From assembly GCF_017776525.1 (NCBI RefSeq), contig NZ_JACVEW010000017.1, forward strand, positions 1 through 64,000: a stretch of 64,000 nucleotides of DNA, in the 5' to 3' direction. Source of the stretch: Marinobacterium alkalitolerans (lineage in GTDB: Bacteria; Pseudomonadota; Gammaproteobacteria; Pseudomonadales; Balneatricaceae). The translations under genes and the position numbers were made by a program. The notes beneath the pieces are model-generated. The model was not told the DNA's origin and searched no databases. It worked only from the letters and a program-made list of their open reading frames with translations. This document shows positions 57,222 to 64,000 of this stretch, in pieces; position 1 is the first letter of the stretch, and each line of letters starts with the position of its first letter.

Positions 57222-58949
57222 TTATACGGATATAAGTGCTGCCTCAGACTTTGAAGCATCCACGTAGGCATGGGCTACAGGAACCAGCACATCCACACTG
57301 ACCCCTTCATTGGTCGTCAGCGTCAACTCCGCCTGCAAGAACTCCGCACGTTCGCGTATCGCCAGCAGACCAAACCCACCCTGATCCGATTGCGGCTTTT
57401 CCAGCACGGCCTCCCCGCCCTGTCCATCATCCGCAATGGTCAGCCTCAGCCCTTCAAGTTCGTCCTTGAGCCGTATCATGACGTAGGTGCCCTTGGCGTA
57501 CTTGATCACATTGGACAGCGCTTCCTGAGCGATGCGGTACAGATTGGACGTCACCTCCGGACATACGGGGCGCGTCTGGTCAATATCGATTTCAACGGCG
57601 TAGTCCATTTGCTCAAGAATACTGACAGCCGGCAAGCCTCGCAGGCCGGCTTCAAGCCCGAAATCACTCAACTCGTAAGGGCGCAGGGTGCGTATACGGT
57701 GGTACACGTTATCGTAAATGGTATTCACCAGGCTGATGGCCTGATCCAGATTCACATCCGAGCGCTCTGGCATCTCGTCACGCAATAACTGCAGGTTCAT
57801 TTTTACGGCCACCAGTAACTGAGCCATATCGTCATGCAGCTCATTGGACAGGCGCTTGCGTTCGTTCTCCTGTGCCTTGATCAAGTGCTGGAGGATACTG
57901 CGCTTTTCGATAATGCTTGCCGACAGTTCCTTGTTGACCGCCTCAAGTTCATGTTCCCGCTCCTTAAGACAGCGCACGATTTCAAGCACCTCACGGCCTA
58001 TCTGGTAGAACTCCAGCACATTGGTCTCGGGCCAGCGGGTTTCTCTGTCCCGGTTGGCAAGGCGGGTAAATCGGATCAATTGCTGCAACTGGCGATCGAC
58101 GGATGACGACAGCCAGAAGGCAACCAGCATGGAGGCCAGCAGCGCCAGCAACACCCCATACACCAGCGTGGAGCTCAAGCCCTCACGCAGTGCCGGCTGG
58201 CTGTTGTCATTCAACTGCAACCGCAACGACACCTCCTCACCCAGCGCAGTCAGTCCCGGTGAGAGTGCTTCGATATGTGCCCCGTCCCCATCCGAACCAT
58301 CGACCTGAAGCCGGGTCAGGGTCTGCCCATTGAGTCTCAACTGAAGTGATTGCAGGGGATCGGATGAAGATACCAGGCTGTTGAGCAGGTAGCGGTTCTG
58401 TGCCAGCCGAACCCCCATCATCAGCTGCCCAACCACTTTGCCACTGCCCGGCATATCCAGTGGAACCGAATAGACTGCAAGGGTTTCATCTTTTACGCGC
58501 AGAATTGACCAGCCCTGATAGCTGATCCCCTGATGTACCTCGACCAGGCTTTGGCAGGACTCAGGGCTCAGCTCGGGGACATAGGTACGGGACAGGTGGC
58601 ACTGCGCCCTGTCCGGAAATGCAAACAGCGCGAAGTCGTAATGGATATTTTCGTAACCTTCCTCCCAACGGCTCAGACTGCGCTGAAAGGCCTCGGTGTT
58701 GCCGTCATACAGCATACCAATGCGTGTCGTGTCGGCACTGACCGCCTGCGCCTCGGCCTCAACCTGTTTGAGATAGTCACGCAGACGCTCTTCATAGCGC
58801 AGCGCAAGTCCCCGGCCGTACTCTTCCGACTGCTGATCAATGACCTCGCTGGCCTGCATGAAAGTCGTCACGGAGAAAACAGCCAGCAGTACCAGCGACA
58901 GCAGCAACAGCAGGAAAAACGTCAATGTTCTGAAACGAAGGTGACTCAT
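57222..58949 (-). CDS. Orphan NarL-type histidine kinase
   Basis: A 575-residue membrane kinase. TM1 about 10-30, periplasmic domain 32-255 (no named fold that I recognise), TM2 about 262-282, a HAMP-like linker and coiled coil to 355, HisKA_3 with His372 in LSNELHDDMAQLL, then ATPase with IAQEALSNVIKYAKG and DDGQGGEA. No response regulator gene is adjacent; the only NarL-type regulator nearby is at 51971. The ATG overlaps the stop of the periplasmic binding protein gene (ATGA), so the two probably form a ligand-sensing pair. Confidence 0.9.
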   Translation of the reverse strand: MSHLRFRTLTFFLLLLLSLVLLAVFSVTTFMQASEVIDQQSEEYGRGLALRYEERLRDYLKQVEAEAQAVSADTTRIGMLYDGNTEAFQRSLSRWEEGYENIHYDFALFAFPDRAQCHLSRTYVPELSPESCQSLVEVHQGISYQGWSILRVKDETLAVYSVPLDMPGSGKVVGQLMMGVRLAQNRYLLNSLVSSSDPLQSLQLRLNGQTLTRLQVDGSDGDGAHIEALSPGLTALGEEVSLRLQLNDNSQPALREGLSSTLVYGVLLALLASMLVAFWLSSSVDRQLQQLIRFTRLANRDRETRWPETNVLEFYQIGREVLEIVRCLKEREHELEAVNKELSASIIEKRSILQHLIKAQENERKRLSNELHDDMAQLLVAVKMNLQLLRDEMPERSDVNLDQAISLVNTIYDNVYHRIRTLRPYELSDFGLEAGLRGLPAVSILEQMDYAVEIDIDQTRPVCPEVTSNLYRIAQEALSNVIKYAKGTYVMIRLKDELEGLRLTIADDGQGGEAVLEKPQSDQGGFGLLAIRERAEFLQAELTLTTNEGVSVDVLVPVAHAYVDASKSEAALISV

Positions 58950-60040
58950 TCTACGGCCCGCCCGGACGAAGCCCGTCGTGACAGACGAACGTAACGTTCA
59001 ATCTGCGCATCTGTCATGCTGCGATCCAGAACAACAAAGGTGCCAGAATAGATCTGTGGCACCGGTCGATCCTCCAGATCCCGTTTGATCGCTTCAGCCA
59101 TGGCAATGGCACTGTCGTCATTCATTCGCATCAGCACCACATCCAGGCGGCCACGGCGCAACTCGTCAACTTCCTCAGGCCCTCCGCCCCAGCCGTTCAC
59201 GGACGGCGGCTGCTCGGGCTTGGTGAGCGTCAGCGCATCGAGAACCCCCAGTGCCACATCGGTAGAACAGGCATAGATGTAGTCCAGCCCCGGGTGCTCC
59301 TCAAGCAACCTGCGTGCCGCCTGCTTGCCGCCCTCACGGCTGGAGTCGGTATAGTAACTGGCGACCAGACGGTGGCGCCGGTCCACTGACTGGACAAACC
59401 CGGTCCCCCGCATCTGGCTGACCACACCACGGTTGCGGAACAGGACGGCGTATTGACTCTCGCCGGCAAACTCCCCGGAGAAGTATGCAGCCAGTTTCTG
59501 AGCCCCCTCAACATGGTCGAAGCCGGCATACAGGAAGGGCTGGCGGTCACCCCAGGATTTAAGAGGCGTGGTGATGTTCTGCAGGATCAGCTTGGTGTCA
59601 TGGTTGAGCATGAGGCGCTCAATGATCATTTTCTGCTGCACTGAGTCCAGCGTATAGACCAGATAGTCGGGCTCCCACTCCAACAGCTCTCGAATCTGCG
59701 CGACCTGCTCATCGAGTTCCGTGCTTGGAGCGGTATACCGCGCCTGCAGCTCAAACCGTATTCCCAATTGCTGCAACCGGGTTCGGAATGCGGCTTCGTT
59801 ATCAACCCAGTAGCTGGAAGACTGATTGGATGGGTACACCAGACCGATTCGGACCGGCTCGGGCTGCTTTTGATCCAGTGGTTGCGGCTTGTCCCTTACA
59901 GCGCTGGACAGCTCGGCCAGCCATGCCCGCTGCTCAGGGTGAGCCTGATAGAACTCGGAGTGCCCCCAGTAATCGCTGACGCTGGCAGCCTGCGCCATCA
60001 CACTGAAAAAGCACAAAAGGATCACACCCAGTCGACACAT
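58946..60040 (-). CDS. Periplasmic binding protein, TorT/LuxP-like
   Basis: A 364-residue periplasmic type I binding protein with signal peptide 1-19 (ending AQA) and a two-lobe sugar-binding-type fold (IGLVYPSNQSSSYWVDNEAAF; DYLVYTLDSVQQKMIIERL; LDYIYACSTDVALGVLDAL; VNGWGGGPEEVDELRRGRLDVVLMRMND). No ABC or TRAP permease gene follows, so it more likely serves as a sensor ligand-binding subunit for the adjoining kinase, as LuxP does for LuxQ or TorT for TorS. Ligand unknown. The ATG has AAGGAATA upstream. Confidence 0.85.
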   Translation of the reverse strand: MCRLGVILLCFFSVMAQAASVSDYWGHSEFYQAHPEQRAWLAELSSAVRDKPQPLDQKQPEPVRIGLVYPSNQSSSYWVDNEAAFRTRLQQLGIRFELQARYTAPSTELDEQVAQIRELLEWEPDYLVYTLDSVQQKMIIERLMLNHDTKLILQNITTPLKSWGDRQPFLYAGFDHVEGAQKLAAYFSGEFAGESQYAVLFRNRGVVSQMRGTGFVQSVDRRHRLVASYYTDSSREGGKQAARRLLEEHPGLDYIYACSTDVALGVLDALTLTKPEQPPSVNGWGGGPEEVDELRRGRLDVVLMRMNDDSAIAMAEAIKRDLEDRPVPQIYSGTFVVLDRSMTDAQIERYVRLSRRASSGRAVE

Positions 60041-60081
60041 ATCCGTATTCCTTGTCTGTCATGAATGGCAGGCGTCCGCTG

Positions 60082-60834
60082 CTATCCGCTTTTTAACAGA
60101 AAAATCAGGGCCATCACCAGCCCTGTCGCAATCACAAAGCGCTTGACCCAGAGCACAGGCAGTTTGCGCGCCAGAGCCGCCCCCTGATATCCACCGGCCG
60201 TGGCAGCCACCATCATCACCAGCGCCTCAGCCCACATCACCTTACCGGCGATTGCAAAGGCGATAACGGAAATCAGGGAGATGATAAACGATACCCAATT
60301 CTTGAGCCCGTTCATCAGCAGCATATTGCTCATGCCCGCCGCTGCAAACATGGCCAGCAACATAATGCCCAACCCACCATTAAAGTAGCCGCCATAGACC
60401 GCCACGACAAACAGCCCCGGCAGCAGTGGCATGGGGTGGGCACTCTTGCGAAACCGCTCCAGCAGGGTCTGACCAAAGGCAAACATCAGTGTCGCGAACA
60501 GGAGCAACAGGGGTACGATCTGCGAAAAAACCTCGCCGGGCGTAACCAGCAGCAAGCCTCCACCCAGCAGGCCACCCGCCAGCCCAACGGCTGACATCCG
60601 TACATGTTCACGACGACTGAGCGTCTCAAGCTCTCGACGAAAACCGGCAGCACCGCCCAGATACCCCGGTAACACGGCCACCGCACTGGTGGCATTGGCC
60701 GTAACCGGCGGAACACCCACCCACACCAGTGCAGGAAAGGTCAAAAATGAGCCGCCACCGGCAATGGCGTTCAAAACCCCGGCCAGGTAGCCCGCCAGTA
60801 CCAGCAGTCCCCACTCCAGCAATGTGACTTCCAT
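60082..60834 (-). CDS. TauE/SafE-family permease
   Basis: A 250-residue membrane protein with about 7-8 helices. The N-terminal AGYLAGVLNAIAGGGSFLTFPALVWVGVPPVTANATSAVAVLPGYLGG is the TauE/SafE signature, repeated in degenerate form as LFVVAVYGGYFNGGLGIMLLAMFAAAGM. Members export sulfite, sulfoacetate or other organosulfur anions, but most are uncharacterised; the substrate is not shown. It starts 10 bp after the uvrB stop with AAGGG almost touching the ATG, so coupling to uvrB translation is likely. Confidence 0.85.
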   Translation of the reverse strand: MEVTLLEWGLLVLAGYLAGVLNAIAGGGSFLTFPALVWVGVPPVTANATSAVAVLPGYLGGAAGFRRELETLSRREHVRMSAVGLAGGLLGGGLLLVTPGEVFSQIVPLLLLFATLMFAFGQTLLERFRKSAHPMPLLPGLFVVAVYGGYFNGGLGIMLLAMFAAAGMSNMLLMNGLKNWVSFIISLISVIAFAIAGKVMWAEALVMMVAATAGGYQGAALARKLPVLWVKRFVIATGLVMALIFLLKSG

Positions 60835-60844
60835 ACCCTTTTTC

Positions 60845-62857
60845 CTAGGCGCTGTGTTTCAGGCGCTCCAGCTCATCCCGTATGGCCGCTGCCTTTTCAA
60901 ATTCAAGGTTGCGTGCCGCCTCGTACATTTCATCTTCCAGCCGAACCATCATTCTGGCCTGTTCAGCCGGGCTCAGCTTGGCAGTATCCACTTGATACTC
61001 GACTTCAGGCTCCGCCACCTTGCGTGTACCGCCACGGCCTCGCTTGCCGGGCACCTGCTGCGCGCCTTCCATGATATCCGCGACCGATTTGCGGATACCT
61101 CGCGGGGTAATGCCGTGTTCAGCATTGAAGGCCAGCTGCTTCTCGCGTCGCCGCTCCGTCTCATCCATTGCCCGCTGCATGGAACCGGTGATGCGGTCCG
61201 CGTAGAGGATGGCACGGCCACGTTCGTTACGCGCCGCTCGACCAATGGTCTGAATCATGGACGTTTCCGAGCGCAGGAAGCCTTCCTTGTCCGCATCAAG
61301 AATAGCCACCAGTGCTACTTCAGGCATATCAATACCTTCGCGCAGCAGGTTGATCCCCACCAGCACATCAAACTCGCCGATACGCAGGTCTCGAATAATC
61401 TCTACGCGCTCCACGGTATCAATGTCGGAGTGAAGGTAACGTACCTTGATATCATGCTCTGCCAGATATTCAGTCAGGTCTTCCGCCATACGCTTGGTGA
61501 GTACCGTGACGACAACACGTTCCTTGTGCGCTATGACACGGTGGATTTCACTCAGCAGGTCATCGACCTGGGTACTGGCCGGACGCACTTCAACCACCGG
61601 ATCGACCAGACCCGTTGGCCGCACCACCTGCTCAACCACCTGCTGAGCATGTTCGGCTTCGTATTTCCCCGGTGTCGCTGACACAAAGATCATCTGAGGG
61701 GAAATGCGCTCCCATTCCTCAAACTTCATGGGACGGTTATCCAGCGCAGAGGGCAGGCGAAAGCCATACTCGACCAGTGTTTCCTTGCGCGAGCGGTCCC
61801 CGCGATACATGGCACCGATCTGCGGTACTGTCACATGTGACTCGTCAATCACCAGCAGCGCATTGTCGGGCAGGTAGTCAAACAGGGTCGGTGGCGCCTG
61901 GCCGGGATCACGCCCGGACAGATAGCGTGAATAGTTCTCGATCCCCGAGCAGTACCCCAGCTCAAGAATCATCTCGATATCGTACAGGGTGCGCTGCTCA
62001 AGCCGCTGGGCTTCAACCAGCTTGTTATTGTCTTTCAACTGCTTGAGACGCTGTTGTAGCTCCACCTTGATGTGTTCGGTTGCCTCCAGCAGCGTTTCTC
62101 TGGGGGTCACATAGTGCGTCTTGGGGTAGATCGTTGCCCGCGGCACCTTGCGCAGCACCTCGCCTGTGAGCGGGTCAAACCATGCAATCTGATCCACCTC
62201 ATCCCCGAACAGCTCGATCCGGATGGCATCCTTGTCCGATTCGGCCGGATACACATCGATCACATCACCACGCACGCGGTAGGTACCACGGTGGAACTCG
62301 ATATCGTTGCGGGTGTACTGGAGCTCTGCCAGACGCCGCAGCAGGTCACGCTGGTCAATCACATCGCCACGATCCAGGTGCAGCATCATCGAGAGGTAGG
62401 ACTGAGGATCCCCCAAACCGTATATCGCCGAAACCGTTGCGACGATGATGGCATCATCCCGCTCCAGCAACGCTTTTGTAGCCGACAGTCGCATCTGTTC
62501 AATATGGTCATTGATGGACGCATCCTTCTCGATGAAGGTATCCGAAGAAGGCACGTACGCTTCCGGCTGGTAGTAGTCGTAGTAGGAGACAAAGTACTCA
62601 ACCGCATTGTCCGGGAAGAATTCCTTGAACTCACCATAAAGCTGGGCGGCCAGTGTCTTGTTGTGGGCCATGATAATGGTGGGTCGCTGCACGGCAGCCA
62701 CCACATTGGCCACGGTAAAGGTTTTGCCCGAGCCTGTTACCCCCAGCAGCGTTTGCGCTGCCAGACCCGATTCCAGACCGTCCACAAGGCTATCAATTGC
62801 CTTGGGCTGATCACCCGCCGGCTCGAATGCTGACTGGACCTTGAACCTTTGCTTCAT
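60845..62857 (-). CDS. uvrB: UvrABC excinuclease subunit B
   Basis: Helicase-fold subunit of nucleotide excision repair, 670 residues. Walker A GVTGSGKT, the beta-hairpin region [22 protein letters not shown], the DESH motif ([13 protein letters not shown]), [17 protein letters not shown] and GRAARNERG are present; the C-terminal UVR motif ([26 protein letters not shown]) binds UvrC. The ATG has GAGAGG upstream and gives the usual [11 protein letters not shown] start; a frame 34 codons longer is not supported. I see no LexA box (CTGT-N8-ACAG) in the 188 bp upstream. Confidence 0.97.
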   Translation of the reverse strand: MKQRFKVQSAFEPAGDQPKAIDSLVDGLESGLAAQTLLGVTGSGKTFTVANVVAAVQRPTIIMAHNKTLAAQLYGEFKEFFPDNAVEYFVSYYDYYQPEAYVPSSDTFIEKDASINDHIEQMRLSATKALLERDDAIIVATVSAIYGLGDPQSYLSMMLHLDRGDVIDQRDLLRRLAELQYTRNDIEFHRGTYRVRGDVIDVYPAESDKDAIRIELFGDEVDQIAWFDPLTGEVLRKVPRATIYPKTHYVTPRETLLEATEHIKVELQQRLKQLKDNNKLVEAQRLEQRTLYDIEMILELGYCSGIENYSRYLSGRDPGQAPPTLFDYLPDNALLVIDESHVTVPQIGAMYRGDRSRKETLVEYGFRLPSALDNRPMKFEEWERISPQMIFVSATPGKYEAEHAQQVVEQVVRPTGLVDPVVEVRPASTQVDDLLSEIHRVIAHKERVVVTVLTKRMAEDLTEYLAEHDIKVRYLHSDIDTVERVEIIRDLRIGEFDVLVGINLLREGIDMPEVALVAILDADKEGFLRSETSMIQTIGRAARNERGRAILYADRITGSMQRAMDETERRREKQLAFNAEHGITPRGIRKSVADIMEGAQQVPGKRGRGGTRKVAEPEVEYQVDTAKLSPAEQARMMVRLEDEMYEAARNLEFEKAAAIRDELERLKHSA

Positions 62858-63045
62858 GTATTCCTCTCCGACAATGGACCGGTGAGTATACGCCTTATCG
62901 GCTCCGGTATTAAACCGACTGCCGTTCAGGCCCCGTGATTGCAGCTTTTTTGCCAGCAAGCGTTCAGCCGCGTACAGTAATGATGTATGCTCTTCTAGCT
63001 ATGCATTGAAGGATACCTTGCACCGAATATAGAGAGGACCAAGGC

Positions 63046-64000
63046 TTGGACGTGCAACTTTCCAACCGCGTGAACAGTATTAAACCCTCACCCACACTGG
63101 CCGTGACCAACCGGGCCGCAGAACTGCGCGCAGCCGGTAACGACATTATTGGCCTGGGTGCCGGTGAGCCCGATTTCGACACCCCGGAGCACATCAAGGC
63201 TGCGGCAACCAAGGCTATTCAGGACGGTTTCACCAAATACACCGCCGTGGATGGTACCCCCGCCCTCAAGAAGGCGATTATTCAAAAGTTCGAACGCGAG
63301 AACGGTTTCAAGTACGAACCCAACCAGATTCTGGTTTCCAGCGGCGGCAAGCAAAGCTTCTTCAACCTGGCACTGGCACTGCTGAACCCGGGTGACGAGG
63401 TCGTAATTCCGGCCCCCTACTGGGTGTCTTACCCCGATATGGTTCTGGTTGCCGAAGGGAAGCCGGTTATTCTGCCCACGACTCAGGAGCAGCGCTTCAA
63501 GATCACCCCTGAGCAGCTGGACGAAGCCATCAACGAGAAGACACGACTGGTCGTGCTGAACAGCCCGTCCAACCCGTCCGGTGTGGCATACACGCTGGAC
63601 GAGCTGAAGGCCATCGGCGAGGTACTGCGGAAATACCCGGATATCATCATTGCCACCGATGATATGTACGAGCACATCCTGTTCACGGAAGCACCTTTCT
63701 GCAACATCGTTAATGCCTGCCCGGATCTGCAGGACCGCACCATGGTGCTTAATGGTGTCTCCAAGGCCTATTCCATGACCGGCTGGCGCATTGGCTATGC
63801 GGCAGGCCCGGCCAAGCTGATTGGCGCCATGAAGAAGATCCAGTCTCAGAGCACCTCCAACCCGAACTCCATCGCTCAGGTGGCGGCTCAGGCAGCACTG
63901 GAAGGTCCTCAGGAGTGCATCGAGCTGATGGTGAGCGCATTCCGTCAGCGTCATGATTTTGTTGTCAACGCCATGAACGAAATCGACGGTGTTGAGTGCA
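63046..64000 (+). CDS. aspC: Aspartate aminotransferase, partial
   Basis: PLP class I aminotransferase, N-terminal 318 residues; the gene runs past the end of the window. Seen: SPTLAVTNRAAELRAAG, GLGAGEPDFDTPEHIK, NSPSNPSG and the PLP lysine in NGVSKAYSMTGWRIGYAAGP, the form of subgroup I-gamma aspartate or broad-specificity aminotransferases. Start is TTG with GAGAGG nine bases upstream (reading MDVQLSNRVN), or GTG six bases later with AAGG upstream. Divergent from uvrB. Confidence 0.93.
   Translation, partial: MDVQLSNRVNSIKPSPTLAVTNRAAELRAAGNDIIGLGAGEPDFDTPEHIKAAATKAIQDGFTKYTAVDGTPALKKAIIQKFERENGFKYEPNQILVSSGGKQSFFNLALALLNPGDEVVIPAPYWVSYPDMVLVAEGKPVILPTTQEQRFKITPEQLDEAINEKTRLVVLNSPSNPSGVAYTLDELKAIGEVLRKYPDIIIATDDMYEHILFTEAPFCNIVNACPDLQDRTMVLNGVSKAYSMTGWRIGYAAGPAKLIGAMKKIQSQSTSNPNSIAQVAAQAALEGPQECIELMVSAFRQRHDFVVNAMNEIDGVEC

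Noticed and set aside
62858..63045. LexA/SOS box upstream of uvrB
   Set aside because: I looked for CTGT-N8-ACAG in the gap and found only partial matches such as TACAG, not a box that I can support.

Overview
The window looks like chromosomal DNA from a marine or halophilic gammaproteobacterium, most like the Oceanospirillales/Oceanospirillaceae. Pointers are the ectoine operon with its own aspartokinase and a divergent MarR-type ectR, a TRAP transporter of the TakP type, a Mrp/Mnh-type cation antiporter operon, a class I/II-like PHA synthase, and a housekeeping set (gor, xthA, htpG, hisC, dbpA, uvrB, the sdh-suc-gltA TCA cluster) with Pseudomonas/Oceanospirillales-like sequences. This is inference from protein character, not from a search. 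I see no insertion sequence, prophage, CRISPR array or rRNA; base composition looks even throughout.

Layout. 0.1-4.8 kb: glutathione reductase, exonuclease III, a UspE-like tandem stress protein and a membrane diguanylate cyclase. 4.8-7.9 kb: an NCS2-like permease divergent from a BigR/SqrR-type ArsR regulator (Cys42/Cys108), then azlCD. 7.9-12.6 kb: a Pat/YfiQ-type protein acetyltransferase and phaC. 12.7-18.5 kb: a small acidic/basic protein, a TPR membrane protein coupled to the ectABC-ask operon, and ectR. 18.6-26 kb: hisC, a PAS-GGDEF protein with a destroyed active site, an EAL-HDOD protein, a cytochrome c5-like protein, htpG with a convincing sigma-32 promoter, two PaaI-like thioesterases, a DUF599 protein and an EamA exporter.

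27.0-34.1 kb: a nine-gene Mrp/Mnh-type operon (E-F-G-DUF4040-MbhE/B-C-D-D-D), tightly overlapping, with no intact MrpA and three NuoL/M/N-like subunits; the last lacks the conserved TM5 glutamate. 34.2-38 kb: SelO, a DUF3301 protein, YaiI and DbpA. 38-51 kb: sucABlpdsucCD and sdhCDAB on the minus strand, divergent from gltA, with recognisable promoters and terminators. 51.2-51.9 kb: two tiny zinc-ribbon proteins and tRNA-Val(GAC).

52-60 kb: a TRAP operon (dctPQM, TakP-like binding protein) flanked by two NarL-type sensor modules: a Cache histidine kinase with its LuxR-type response regulator on one side, and a periplasmic binding protein plus a second histidine kinase without a regulator on the other. 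60-64 kb: a TauE/SafE permease, uvrB, and the start of an aspartate aminotransferase that runs off the window. The strongest leads for follow-up are the BigR-type regulator/permease pair, the split-A three-D antiporter with its altered subunit, the two-kinase/one-regulator TRAP cluster and the paired zinc-ribbon miniproteins.
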